Shown here piece by piece: positions 51,921-60,919 of a DNA stretch of 64,000 bases. Within the stretch, counting starts at the first letter, position 1, and every line of letters begins with the position of its first letter. Origin of the DNA: Haliscomenobacter sp040403615. GTDB taxonomy: Bacteria > Bacteroidota > Bacteroidia > Chitinophagales > Saprospiraceae. The position numbers were made by a program, and so were the translations under genes. The notes under the pieces were generated by a model, which made no database searches, was not told the DNA's origin, and saw only the letters and a list, made by a program, of their open reading frames with translations. The DNA lies in the NCBI RefSeq assembly GCF_040403615.1, contig NZ_JBBAKG010000017.1, positions 16,892 to 80,891 on the forward strand, read 5' to 3'.

Positions 51921-51978
51921 GTTTCAGAAAATAAAACGGGCAAATGCCTCGATGTAAGGCTTTGGCCCCTTTGGGTTC

Positions 51979-52407
51979 TCACAAAAATAACATTTTCCGC
52001 TGGGAATCGCTCAGAATTTCCAAATGAATCCGCAGGGTATCTTCCGGTAGCAGTGGTTCTACGATTTCTGGCCACTCTACAAAGCAGTATTGCTGGCTGT
52101 ATAGGTAATCTTCTACTCCAATGCCCAGCGCTTCATCAAAACTGCGTAGGCGGTACAGATCGAGGTGATAAGCCGATTGAGCCTGGCCACTGGCCGCATC
52201 CAGATAGGGGTATTCGTTCACAATTGAAAAAGTAGGGCTGGTTACATGCGATTTTACGCCCAGGGTTTTGCACAAACCCTGAATAAAAGTCGTTTTGCCC
52301 GCGCCAACTTCACCGGTAAAAGCAAAAACCCGCACTTCCGGGAAGGTCTCTAACAATTTTTGGCTGTATTGTGGGATTTCTTCCAAATGCTCAATCTGCC
52401 ACTCCAT
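51979..52407 (-). CDS. tsaE: tRNA threonylcarbamoyladenosine biosynthesis ATPase TsaE
   Basis: A 142-residue P-loop ATPase needed with TsaB and TsaD for the t6A37 modification of ANN-reading tRNAs. Walker A 'TGEVGAGKTT' is at residues 31-40, the switch block 'VTSPTFSIVNEY' follows, and 'FVEWPEIVEPLLPED' is the family C-terminal motif. The ATG at 52407 is chosen over a TTG at 52443. Length is normal. It leads into ald downstream. Confidence 0.93.
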   Translation of the reverse strand: MEWQIEHLEEIPQYSQKLLETFPEVRVFAFTGEVGAGKTTFIQGLCKTLGVKSHVTSPTFSIVNEYPYLDAASGQAQSAYHLDLYRLRSFDEALGIGVEDYLYSQQYCFVEWPEIVEPLLPEDTLRIHLEILSDSQRKMLFL

Positions 52408-52602
52408 CGGCTCAATTTTAAAGGTATGCACAAAAATAAGCAATAATCAAATACCACATTGGATCAATCAAAAGTCAGTAGAATTCCAAAAGCTATGATT
52501 TATGGTATTTTTAAATATCTAAATGACTGATTTATTTGTATTTAAAATTGTATCATTCCGGTTTTTTGTGCATTTTTTTCTTCTAAATACCATACTTTTC
52601 TG

Positions 52603-52610
52603 TATCTTTG
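52603..52610 (+). promoter_or_regulatory. -7 promoter box abutting gyrB start
   Basis: TATCTTTG; its last base is 4 nt from the gyrB ATG at 52615, consistent with a leaderless or near-leaderless mRNA. A second in-frame ATG at 52621 would give a 6-base leader. Confidence 0.55.
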
Positions 52611-52614
52611 CAAA

Positions 52615-54582
52615 ATGGATATGGTAAAAGAGACGGAAGAGAATCTACACGATGATTCTAATGGCGCCGATGATTACGGCGCGAGTAACATCCAGGCACT
52701 TGAAGGCTTAGAAGCCGTTCGGAAACGACCTGGGATGTATATTGGCAGCACAGACTCCAAAGGGCTGCACCACCTGGTTTGGGAAGTTGTGGACAACTCC
52801 ATTGACGAGCACCTCGCCGGTTTTTGTACGTCCATTGATGTGACTGTTCACGAAGACAACTCAGTCACCGTAAAGGACGATGGTCGCGGTATCCCTACAG
52901 GCATGCACCCCAAGCTGAAAAAATCAGCATTGGAAGTAGTCATGACGGTGTTGCACGCCGGTGGTAAGTTCGACAAAAACACTTACAAGGTTTCGGGTGG
53001 TTTGCACGGTGTGGGGGTTTCCTGCGTCAACGCGCTGTCTGACTACCTTCGAGCAGAAGTGCACCGAGAAGGCAAAGTTTTCGTTCAGGAGTTTGCCAAA
53101 GGCAAGCCACTGGGCGATGTACAAATCATTGGAGATTCCCCACTGCACGGTACAACCATCACTTTCAAACCGGATGGTACCATCCTTGAAGACCTGGTGT
53201 ACGAGTACGATATCCTGGTGCGCCGGGTCAAGGAACTGTCTTACTTGAACAAGGGCTTAAAGTTGAGCCTGACCGATGAGCGTACCGGCAAAACCGAGTC
53301 TTTCCTTTCAGAAGGGGGCTTAAGAGAGTTTGTAAAGTACCTTGATGGGGCCAAGAAGCCATTGCTCGACGAACCGATCTACGTCATGACCCGCAAGGAC
53401 GACGTAGAGGTGGAAGTGGCCATGATCTACAATGAGTCCTACCAGGAGAACATTTATTCCTACGTCAATAACATTCACACCCGCGAAGGGGGAACCCATG
53501 TTAGGGGCTTCCGTATGGCTTTAGCCCGAGTGTTTAAACAATACGGCGAAGACTCTGGGGCTTTCAAAAAGCTCAAAGAAGAGATTTCTGGTGAGGATTT
53601 CCGGGAAGGCCTGACCGCAGTCATCTCGGTGAAGGTACAAGAACCACAATTCAAAGGCCAAACCAAGGGCGAATTGGGCAACTCCGAAGTGACCACCATC
53701 GTGTCGCAATGTGTAGGGGATGTGCTCAAAAACTTTGTGGAAGAAAACCCCCGCGAAGCCAAGCGCATCGTCGAAAAAGTAATCCTGGCAGCTACCGCTC
53801 GCCATGCTGCGCGCAAAGCCCGCGAAATGGTGCAGCGCAAAAACGTACTGACTGGCGGTGGATTGCCTGGCAAATTGGCCGACTGCGCTTCCAAAGACCC
53901 CTTCGAAAGTGAGGTATTCCTGGTAGAGGGAGATTCGGCGGGTGGTACAGCCAAGCAAGGCCGCGACCGCAACATCCAGGCCATCTTGCCCTTGCGAGGA
54001 AAAATCCTCAACGTGGAAAAGGCCATGGAGCACAAGATCTACGAAAACGAGGAAATTAAGAATATTTTTACCGCACTCGGTGTAAGCATCGAAGAAGATG
54101 AAAACGGCGACCGCATCCTCAACATCGCCAAGCTGCGCTACCACAAAGTGGTGATCATGACGGATGCCGACGTGGACGGTAGCCACATCACCACGCTGAT
54201 CCTGACTTTCTTTTTCCGCTACATGCGCCCACTGGTCGAAAATGGCAACGTGTACATTGCCGCTCCACCATTGTACCTGATCAAAAAAGGCAAACAAGAG
54301 CGCTACTGCTGGAATGAAGAAGAGCGCAGGGCAACCACCGAAGAGTTTGGTGGCTCCAACGAAAACAGCGTCAAAGTACAACGATACAAGGGTTTAGGCG
54401 AGATGAACGCCGAGCAACTCTGGGAAACCACCATGGATCCCGAGCGCCGCATACTCCGCCTCGTCAATATCGACGATGCCATGGAGGCCGATCGGGTTTT
54501 CTCTATGCTGATGGGCGATGAAGTGCCACCTCGCCGCCAGTTTATTGAAGAAAATGCGAAGTACGCAAATGTGGATGCCTGA
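52615..54582 (+). CDS. gyrB: DNA gyrase subunit B
   Basis: A 655-residue GyrB, with GyrA introducing negative supercoils. The GHKL ATPase domain has 'VDNSIDEHLAGFC' and 'VKDDGRGIPTG', with the 'GGLHGVGVSCVNALS' lid; the TOPRIM domain has 'LVEGDSAGGTAKQGRDR' and 'DADVDGSHITTLILTFFFR'; the tail includes 'RYKGLGEMNAEQLWETTM'. Length is the short form lacking the enterobacterial insert. Differences from the ParE fragment at the window start confirm two separate paralogues. The gene is monocistronic, with a strong terminator at 54613. Confidence 0.97.
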   Translation: MDMVKETEENLHDDSNGADDYGASNIQALEGLEAVRKRPGMYIGSTDSKGLHHLVWEVVDNSIDEHLAGFCTSIDVTVHEDNSVTVKDDGRGIPTGMHPKLKKSALEVVMTVLHAGGKFDKNTYKVSGGLHGVGVSCVNALSDYLRAEVHREGKVFVQEFAKGKPLGDVQIIGDSPLHGTTITFKPDGTILEDLVYEYDILVRRVKELSYLNKGLKLSLTDERTGKTESFLSEGGLREFVKYLDGAKKPLLDEPIYVMTRKDDVEVEVAMIYNESYQENIYSYVNNIHTREGGTHVRGFRMALARVFKQYGEDSGAFKKLKEEISGEDFREGLTAVISVKVQEPQFKGQTKGELGNSEVTTIVSQCVGDVLKNFVEENPREAKRIVEKVILAATARHAARKAREMVQRKNVLTGGGLPGKLADCASKDPFESEVFLVEGDSAGGTAKQGRDRNIQAILPLRGKILNVEKAMEHKIYENEEIKNIFTALGVSIEEDENGDRILNIAKLRYHKVVIMTDADVDGSHITTLILTFFFRYMRPLVENGNVYIAAPPLYLIKKGKQERYCWNEEERRATTEEFGGSNENSVKVQRYKGLGEMNAEQLWETTMDPERRILRLVNIDDAMEADRVFSMLMGDEVPPRRQFIEENAKYANVDA

Positions 54583-54612
54583 TCTCTTTTAAAGTTCAGG
54601 CTTGGTTAAAAT

Positions 54613-54662
54613 AAAAAAGAGGGTTTTAGGAACATTGTATGAACCTAAAACCCTCTTTTTTT
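54613..54662. terminator. Bidirectional terminator after gyrB
   Basis: Stem of 18 bp (aaaaaagagggttttagg and complement) with a 12-base loop, T-run on the plus strand and A-run (T-run on the minus strand) on the other side; it serves both gyrB and the convergent lipoprotein gene. Confidence 0.85.
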
Positions 54663-54682
54663 AAACCCTAAAACCTTAAATT

Positions 54683-55375
54683 TTAATTGCCGCAGCTGTC
54701 CTTCAGGGCAATCAATTCCTCCTTCGTAGCCACTGTTTTCACCGTGCCATCTGTCAACGTTACCTTGATTGGGAAAACCAATGCAGGACGTACAGTAGAA
54801 GTAGGATTGTTCTTGCGCCAGTTTTGCAGAATGGTGTGCAGTGCATCGTGATCGGCAGCAGCAACTACCGTGCTGTTAGGCAAAGTTACGCTTACAGGAA
54901 AGTTCAGTTTGAAGCAGTTCTGACCGCGATCGCCAGGCTTGTGACCTCTTCCTTTGCCACGACCTTTGCCTGGGCCACCCTTAGGCGCACAAGTTGCCAA
55001 TAAGGCTTTGAATTCAGTTTCGCTTGCAACGGTGGCCAGTGTACCATCTTTCGCCAACACATCCAATGGGAACACCAGGGTAGGCCGCTCAGTAGCACTT
55101 GGGTTGCTTTCTTTCCAGGTGCGGATGGTTTCGCGCAGGTTGTCGTTTGAGGTCACTTTTGCAGTAGTACCATCCGCAAACTTAATGCTGATCGGGTATA
55201 CAAATTCGAAGCAACTGCCACGACCGCACTGGCCATCACGGTGCAGTGAATCCATCGCACCCAGGGTGAAGTATTCTTCTGAGGTAACATCAAGGCTGCT
55301 TTTGTCGCAGGATACCATTCCAATCATCGCCAGGATAAATGCAACACCAGCGAAATTCTTCATCAATTTGATCAT
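54683..55375 (-). CDS. Lipoprotein with two tandem copies of a ~75-residue domain
   Basis: A 230-residue probable lipoprotein: signal with lipobox 'MVSC' (Cys near residue 23, start ATG 55375 or 55363). Two copies of one unit follow (about 46-128 and 153-229), each with 'C..F.FP.S...', a '.N..L...I..W...NP....RP.LVFP' core and a 'DGT...VA...E..AL...C' end. The two units are joined by a Gly/Lys/Arg-rich linker ('GGPGKGRGKGRGHKPG'). Each unit has two cysteines, possibly disulfide-bonded. No known family is recognised; function is unknown. It is convergent with gyrB. Confidence 0.75.
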   Translation of the reverse strand: MIKLMKNFAGVAFILAMIGMVSCDKSSLDVTSEEYFTLGAMDSLHRDGQCGRGSCFEFVYPISIKFADGTTAKVTSNDNLRETIRTWKESNPSATERPTLVFPLDVLAKDGTLATVASETEFKALLATCAPKGGPGKGRGKGRGHKPGDRGQNCFKLNFPVSVTLPNSTVVAAADHDALHTILQNWRKNNPTSTVRPALVFPIKVTLTDGTVKTVATKEELIALKDSCGN

Positions 55376-55475
55376 GGAAAACAAGTTTTAAACGTTGATT
55401 AATGTCTTTGTTAGGAAAAGCCGGAGATTTGTATTTTGTACTCAGCGAAAACTCTTAAAAAAACGTTAATAAAAA

Positions 55476-56573
55476 ATGAAAACCATTTTAGAGAAATACG
55501 CCGATCTTTTGGTGCACTATTGCATGGAGATCAAACCCGGAGACAAACTCTTTATCAAAACCACCATTCTGGCCGAGCCGTTGGTGCGTGAAGTCTTTCG
55601 TTCGGCCATTCGCGCCGGCGCAATGGTGGAGACCGACCTCGAGTTTCGCGAACAGAACCGGATTTTTTTTCAGGAAGCCCAAGCCCCCCAACTGAGCCGG
55701 GTATCGCCCCTGTACAAATTGGCCATGGAGACTTATGATGCCTATTTGCACATTCGGGCACCGTTTAACCTCGGTGAACGCAATGGCAGTACTCCTGAGA
55801 AAAGCAAAATTCACCAGCAAGCTCATCATGCTGTTGCAGATATTTATTCTCGACGAACGGCAACCCGAGAACTCAAGCGCAACCTCTGCCAGTTTCCCAC
55901 CCCAGCCAGCGCCCAACGGGCAGGGATGTCCTTGGAAGAATACGAACAATTTGTGTACGGCGCGTGCAAATTGTATGACACAGACCCCATCGAAAGTTGG
56001 ATTAAAGTGCGGCAAAATCAACAACGCATAGTTGACTTTCTCAACAATAGTTCGGATATTCACTATCGCGGAGAAGGCATTGACCTAAAGTTTTCGACCA
56101 AAGGGCGAACCTGGATCAACTCAGACGGACAAACCAATATGCCCTCTGGAGAAGTCTATACCTCACCCGTTGAAGATTCGGTCAATGGCGTCGTGCGGTA
56201 TTCGCTCCCGGCATTGTACGGAAATGAAGAAGTGGAGGGTGCAACCCTTTATGTCAAAGATGGTTTTATAGAAAAATGGGAAGCGACTAAAGGTGTTGAA
56301 GTGCTGGATCGGGTTTTCAAAATTGAAGGCACCCGCCGATTTGGAGAAGCGGCCATTGGCACCAATTACGACATCAAGCAGATGACCAAAAACATCCTCT
56401 TTGATGAAAAAATTGGAGGTACGGTACACCTGGCCATTGGACAGGCTTATTTGCAAACGGGAGGCAAAAACCAATCGAGTGTGCATTGGGATATGATTAC
56501 CGATATGCGCACCGGAGGAGAGATTTTTGCCGATGGTGAAAAAATTTACGAGAGCGGTAATTTTTTAATTTGA
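55476..56573 (+). CDS. M29 family aminopeptidase
   Basis: A 365-residue metallo-aminopeptidase of family M29 (AmpS/AmpT-like), a cytosolic dimeric enzyme that removes N-terminal residues. The opening 'LEKYADLLVHYCMEIKPGDK' is the family signature. Metal-binding Glu residues lie in 'MPSGEVYTSPVED' and 'TRRFGEAAIGTN', with the late His/Tyr/Asp region in 'HLAIGQAY' and 'SSVHWDMITDMR'. Length (365) is slightly below the ~400 typical value, but the catalytic part is complete. No signal peptide. It stands alone. Confidence 0.88.
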   Translation: MKTILEKYADLLVHYCMEIKPGDKLFIKTTILAEPLVREVFRSAIRAGAMVETDLEFREQNRIFFQEAQAPQLSRVSPLYKLAMETYDAYLHIRAPFNLGERNGSTPEKSKIHQQAHHAVADIYSRRTATRELKRNLCQFPTPASAQRAGMSLEEYEQFVYGACKLYDTDPIESWIKVRQNQQRIVDFLNNSSDIHYRGEGIDLKFSTKGRTWINSDGQTNMPSGEVYTSPVEDSVNGVVRYSLPALYGNEEVEGATLYVKDGFIEKWEATKGVEVLDRVFKIEGTRRFGEAAIGTNYDIKQMTKNILFDEKIGGTVHLAIGQAYLQTGGKNQSSVHWDMITDMRTGGEIFADGEKIYESGNFLI

Positions 56574-56727
56574 ATGGAATTTTATCTTTGCCTTCCCGAT
56601 TAGCAATTTTTGTACTATTTTCGGGTTGTATTGCAAAAAATGGCTAGAACACTATCATTCCCATTTAGGGAAAACATAATGCTGAAAACATCATTCGAGA
56701 TCACTTAACAAAATTTAAACTGAAACC

Positions 56728-57450
56728 GTGAACAGAAGTATAGCATTCCTGGAACTAAAGTATGGCAACATCTATGGGGGTTATCCTAACTTTTACGCTA
56801 TTAGCGAAATCGCACTACTGGTATTCGAAACGGGTACCAACAAGATTTTTCTAGAGAGTTGGATGAATGGAGCCAACGTAGACATTGTAAATGTTTATTC
56901 CAAAACGAACGAACTCGGCCATACAGTAGGGCGCGCTAAAGAGGTTATCAACATGAAAACCAAACGCCGCAAACCCTACGATGAAGAGTTTAAACTGGAC
57001 GAAGAGCAATTAAAGGAAGAATTCCACAAACTTCGTCCTTCCAAACTACCGATTAAGAACTTTTTGATTAAAAACTTCCGGAAGTACAAATTCCGCGATG
57101 TCATCGTTTTTGATGGCCGCCGGGACGTCTTCCTTTGCGAGCGCTCTGGAGCCAACTTCATGCGCTACAATGTAGTGGACATTCAAAAAGACCTTAACAA
57201 AGAAACGGATTATCTTTTCTCCCTGAACAAGCTCTCTGTAGTTTGTAACTTCGAGATGGATCAATCTTATCTGCGCTCTAATAACCTTGAATATTGGTTG
57301 CATCCGATTGCAGCCCGCCAGATCGTACCCAAATCAGCTGCATATGATGCCGCTCGTTTGATGATGATCCACAATGAATACATGTTCCACCACAGTGACT
57401 TTTTGATCAAAGCACAGTTGGTACTGAACCGTATTCAAATTACCAAGTAA
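56728..57450 (+). CDS. Unknown protein with degenerate exonuclease-like pattern
   Basis: A 240-residue soluble protein not assigned to a family. The first block 'IAFLELKYGN' with 'ISEIALLVFE' follows the shape of the DEDD exonuclease motif I, but the catalytic D-x-E is replaced by E9 and K11. A middle block 'VIVFDGRRDVFL' with 'VVDIQKDL' resembles motif II, and 'KSAAYDAARLMMIHNE' (D207) resembles motif III with the His replaced by Ser. It may therefore be a catalytically dead or altered member. The charged segment at about 70-105 is an insertion with many Lys/Glu. Nothing near it suggests a role. Confidence 0.65.
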   Translation: MNRSIAFLELKYGNIYGGYPNFYAISEIALLVFETGTNKIFLESWMNGANVDIVNVYSKTNELGHTVGRAKEVINMKTKRRKPYDEEFKLDEEQLKEEFHKLRPSKLPIKNFLIKNFRKYKFRDVIVFDGRRDVFLCERSGANFMRYNVVDIQKDLNKETDYLFSLNKLSVVCNFEMDQSYLRSNNLEYWLHPIAARQIVPKSAAYDAARLMMIHNEYMFHHSDFLIKAQLVLNRIQITK

Positions 57451-57483
57451 TTTTTGATTCTTGAATGATAGTGTTATAGAGAG

Positions 57484-57520
57484 AGCCTCTTGCGGTGCAC
57501 TGCAAGGGGCTTTCTTATTT
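57484..57520. terminator. Bidirectional terminator between convergent genes
   Basis: Stem agcctcttgc / gcaaggggct (one G-U pair) with an 8-base loop followed by a T-rich run, between the unknown gene at 56.7 kb and the minus-strand MoxR gene. Confidence 0.7.
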
Positions 57521-57537
57521 TGTGGCGTGGGGGATCA

Positions 57538-58623
57538 CTACCTCGGCACCTCAATTTTCCCCAAAATATCCTTGATCACGTCCTTCGTCTCGTATCCTTC
57601 CATTTCCCGTTCGGGTTGCAGGATGATGCGGTGATTCAGCACCGGATAAGCCATGTATTGAATGTCTTCGGGCGTCACAAAATCTCGGCCATTGATGGCG
57701 GCAATCGCTTTGGAGGTTCGCAAAATGGCCAGTGAAGCCCGGGGCGAAGCACCCAGGTACAAGTCGCCGTGGCTGCGCGTTTGGGTCACGATGTGGGCAA
57801 TGTAATCCAGCAAGTTGTCTTCGATGAAGACGGCTTCCACCAAATCTCGGCATTGTTTGACCAAGGCTGGTGACATCACCTTCTGCACTTCTTTCTCCAG
57901 ATTAACCTTGGATTCCTTGCGGAAACGCCGCAAGATGTCTTTTTCTTCCTCCAGATTGGGGTAATCGATGTTGATTTTCATCAAAAAGCGATCCAGTTGC
58001 GCTTCGGGCAACTTGTAAGTACCTTCTTGCTCGATGGGGTTTTGGGTGGCCATCACAAAGAAGGGATAATCCAGCTCATAAGTAGCGCCATCTACGGTTA
58101 TTTGTGCTTCTTCCATCACCTCAAACAGGGCGGCCTGGGTTTTGGCTGGAGCACGGTTGATCTCGTCAATCAGGACGATGTTGGCAAATATGGGCCCGGC
58201 TTTGAAGAAAAATTCTACCGTTTTTTGGTTAAAAACCGCCGTACCGATGACGTCACTTGGCATCAAATCGGGGGTAAACTGAATGCGCGAAAACTCCACA
58301 TCCAGGGTTTGTGCCAGTAATTTTGCGGTGAGGGTTTTAGCAATACCGGGTACACCTTCCAACAGCACGTGGCCATCTGCCAGCAAGGCAGTCAACAACA
58401 ATTCGATCAATTCCTGTTGTCCAACAATCACTTTGCCCAATTCCTTGCGTACCGCATCAATGGCATTATTGACTACGCTCAAATCCAGGCGGTTGCGGCC
58501 CCAATGCGGGGTAACGCTCGTTTCGGGAGTAGGCACAATTGGAGTGTCCGTTGTACCTTCCTGGTTTGCTTCGAATGCCTGCTCCGCAGGATTTGGGTTC
58601 ATTTCTTCTGGCAATGACATCAT
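57538..58623 (-). CDS. MoxR family AAA+ ATPase
   Basis: A 361-residue MoxR-type AAA+ ATPase. After an acidic, low-complexity N-terminus (about 1-45), Walker A is 'LLEGVPGIAKTLTAKLL' and Walker B 'VLIDEINRAPAKTQAALFEVM', with 'MATQNPIEQEGTYKLPEAQLDRF' as sensor 1 region. MoxR proteins act as chaperones for insertion of metal or for complex assembly together with VWA/DUF58 partners. It is the last gene of a three-gene minus-strand operon (DUF4129, DUF4350, MoxR). Confidence 0.93.
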   Translation of the reverse strand: MMSLPEEMNPNPAEQAFEANQEGTTDTPIVPTPETSVTPHWGRNRLDLSVVNNAIDAVRKELGKVIVGQQELIELLLTALLADGHVLLEGVPGIAKTLTAKLLAQTLDVEFSRIQFTPDLMPSDVIGTAVFNQKTVEFFFKAGPIFANIVLIDEINRAPAKTQAALFEVMEEAQITVDGATYELDYPFFVMATQNPIEQEGTYKLPEAQLDRFLMKINIDYPNLEEEKDILRRFRKESKVNLEKEVQKVMSPALVKQCRDLVEAVFIEDNLLDYIAHIVTQTRSHGDLYLGASPRASLAILRTSKAIAAINGRDFVTPEDIQYMAYPVLNHRIILQPEREMEGYETKDVIKDILGKIEVPR

Positions 58624-58679
58624 TGATCTTGGTTTATGAGCCTTTCGGCTGAGCGCATATCGCTTTGGCTATATGTGCG

Positions 58680-59963
58680 TTATTTGCAAGTTTTGTAAAA
58701 ATATTCAATCTGCTGGTGAAAATCCACCAGGGCTTTTTCCTGAATTTCAGGAGCGTATTCAATTTTCGTGTGCATCTCCAGGATGTACTTAATTTTTTCG
58801 AGGCTTACTTCCGATCTCAGGTTGAGTTGAGTAATAAAATCCTCATGCAAATCACGGGTTTGTAGTTTATAACGATCCCGCACAAATTGCAGAAAAAGTT
58901 TCATCGTTTGGAGTGCCAATTGGCGGTGGCTGTTTTGCAAAAAATACAATCGGCCAATGGTGCGGATAAACGCCAGCGAATTATTCTTGTTGGCAGGCAG
59001 CACCGGAATGATGCGCTGTCGCCGTTTGATCCGAAACAAAAAATAAAGCAATGTCGTGGCGAGCAGGGTATACCAGGCCCAGGCCAGTGGTGGCTGGCTC
59101 AAAACATAGCTGAGCGGACTGGGGCGATTGAAATCACGGCGGGGCCTTCCCCGTCCACGGTCATTCATGCGTTCAGCCGACGTACGATTCAATTTGTTGT
59201 GACAGTCCCAATAAATGGGGCCTTTATTCAACTGCGCAAAAGTCCGTTCAGCATAGGCTTTTCCTGATTTTTTGATCAAAAAAAGATTGGTAAAAAAAAT
59301 GGGATTGCTGTGCAAATACAAATTGCCCCGACCATGTTGAATGCGTACAAAATTGACTTTGGAGTTGTTGATTTTGCCCAATGCAACCAAGCCTTGAGGG
59401 GCGTTACAGAAAGCAGATTTATCAAAAAAATGCCAATCGTACAGTTTTTCAGCTTTGATGTTGCGGTATTTAAAATAGAAACCGCCCCGTTGATGCAAAC
59501 TGGGGTGTAAAAAATTGGCATTTACGACCGAGTCCTGGTAATAATTCAGGTCGCCCCAGTTTTCTTCACTGCAGTGCCGGGCTTCCAGCTTTTCAATCAG
59601 CTTGTAGGGCAAGACCTGGGTTGCGATGAAGGCGTCATTGCCGTTGGCTACAAAACGCAGCAACGTCTGGGCGTCGGCAGAATCCAGGTAATTTCCTGCG
59701 CCAACAAACACGTAACTGGATTTACGAGAGGGGTTCGTCGGCAGGGTTTTGTTGAGTTTTTTGGTCAGGAGTTTGAAATCTGCTGGTTTTTCCTGGGCCT
59801 TCAGCAATTTGAATAGCACCATCAGCCCATAAGGCGCATTGTTTTGCTCTTTGTAGTGTTCGTTCCAGGTATAATAACGGGTTCCATTGGAATTGAACAA
59901 GTAGATCAGCAAGCCCCCCATGAGCAAGCCTGTAGCGATAAAGATGAAGTTTCTTGAGCTCAT
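58680..59963 (-). CDS. DUF4350 domain membrane protein
   Basis: A 427-residue protein with an N-terminal membrane helix (about 6-24), an extracytoplasmic DUF4350-type domain (about 30-275, 'NNAPYGLMVLFKLLKAQ' start pattern, which resembles a glutamine-amidotransferase-like fold in this family), a second helix (about 293-313) and a basic cytosolic tail of about 115 residues. DUF4350 genes usually sit in MoxR clusters, as here. Its start overlaps the stop of the DUF4129-like gene by 4 bases, so the two are coupled. Function is unknown. Confidence 0.82.
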   Translation of the reverse strand: MSSRNFIFIATGLLMGGLLIYLFNSNGTRYYTWNEHYKEQNNAPYGLMVLFKLLKAQEKPADFKLLTKKLNKTLPTNPSRKSSYVFVGAGNYLDSADAQTLLRFVANGNDAFIATQVLPYKLIEKLEARHCSEENWGDLNYYQDSVVNANFLHPSLHQRGGFYFKYRNIKAEKLYDWHFFDKSAFCNAPQGLVALGKINNSKVNFVRIQHGRGNLYLHSNPIFFTNLFLIKKSGKAYAERTFAQLNKGPIYWDCHNKLNRTSAERMNDRGRGRPRRDFNRPSPLSYVLSQPPLAWAWYTLLATTLLYFLFRIKRRQRIIPVLPANKNNSLAFIRTIGRLYFLQNSHRQLALQTMKLFLQFVRDRYKLQTRDLHEDFITQLNLRSEVSLEKIKYILEMHTKIEYAPEIQEKALVDFHQQIEYFYKTCK

Positions 59964-60730
59964 AAGGCAACTTTATCGCTGGGGGTGACAGATATGCTTG
60001 GCCTTCGATTGTTTAAAAACGCAGTAAAGCCTGGTTCTATTTCCTCAAATTGGGGGCGGGTCAATGCTTGTCCGCCATACCGAATCCGTTCAAAAATAAG
60101 GGTGAGCATCCGAAACTCTACCAAGCGCGGCGAAGTAGCCATCTCCTGCAAATATTGTCGATTGGTTTTGTTTTTGCGCCAAACAATCGCTCTATCTCCA
60201 GAAAGCTGTTTGAGGATTTCCAGGTAATAGAGTCGAACGGCCAAAGAAAAATTGTTTTGATCAATGGCTTGACGGATGAAGGGAAGCAACTCCGTTTCTT
60301 CCAAATTTGCCTCAATGTCTTCGATGCTTAAATTTTCAAGGGTTAGTTTTTTTACCGCGACGTTGCGGGGCGCATTCAAGTAATGCCTGATGATCAAACC
60401 CAGAATCGTTGCGGCCAACAAAATGACGAAAAACTTGAGTAATGCAGCAACGCCCGAGCCCAATGCAGGCCAATTGAATGACTTTGCCTTTCGCTTAGAG
60501 GTAGTCTTTGGAGGCGGTTTTCTTTTGATCGTGTAATCCAGGTCTTCAATGGAAGCATTCCAGGTACTTTCGTCAAACTGCTGTGGTTGAATGGATTCCG
60601 AGAGGTATTCTTGTTGCTGGGTATTGGCATCGGGATTTTGTGCAAACCCTGGATGGGCTGCCACAAAAGCTAAAAAAAGTACAATGGCTACAGAGGTTTG
60701 ATGCCGCATAAAAGGTTTTCGTTCCCTCAT
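59960..60730 (-). CDS. DUF4129-like membrane protein
   Basis: A 256-residue protein from the ATG at 60730 (or 60709). Signal peptide (about 8-30, ending 'PGFAQ'), an extracytoplasmic Gln/Pro-rich part (about 31-85), a membrane helix (about 93-116) and a cytosolic DUF4129-type domain ('AIDQNNFSLAVRLYYLEILKQL', 'TFERIRYGG' style ending). A -7 box on the minus strand at 60777-60770 fits these starts and excludes the longer frame. It heads the DUF4129-DUF4350-MoxR operon. Confidence 0.8.
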   Translation of the reverse strand: MRERKPFMRHQTSVAIVLFLAFVAAHPGFAQNPDANTQQQEYLSESIQPQQFDESTWNASIEDLDYTIKRKPPPKTTSKRKAKSFNWPALGSGVAALLKFFVILLAATILGLIIRHYLNAPRNVAVKKLTLENLSIEDIEANLEETELLPFIRQAIDQNNFSLAVRLYYLEILKQLSGDRAIVWRKNKTNRQYLQEMATSPRLVEFRMLTLIFERIRYGGQALTRPQFEEIEPGFTAFLNNRRPSISVTPSDKVAL

Positions 60731-60769
60731 TGCTGTCTGTGGGAATAGAGCAATAAGTGCGTTTAGCTT

Positions 60770-60777
60770 CAAAAATA
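60770..60777 (-). promoter_or_regulatory. -7 promoter box of DUF4129-DUF4350-MoxR operon
   Basis: Minus-strand TATTTTTG, 39 bases before the ATG at 60730. Confidence 0.5.
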
Positions 60778-60886
60778 AGTATTTCTTTTCAGTTAAAACT
60801 GATTTTTTAGGAATAGCAAGCTGTAGATCGATCATTTTTAATCCATGAATTTTTATTTACCTGTACATAAATCACTTAGCTTTATT

Positions 60887-60894
60887 TACCTTTG
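60887..60894 (+). promoter_or_regulatory. -7 promoter box of carB
   Basis: TACCTTTG, 25 bases before the ATG at 60920. Confidence 0.6.
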
Positions 60895-60919
60895 CGGGCA
60901 ATTTGGAAACGAGTAAGCC

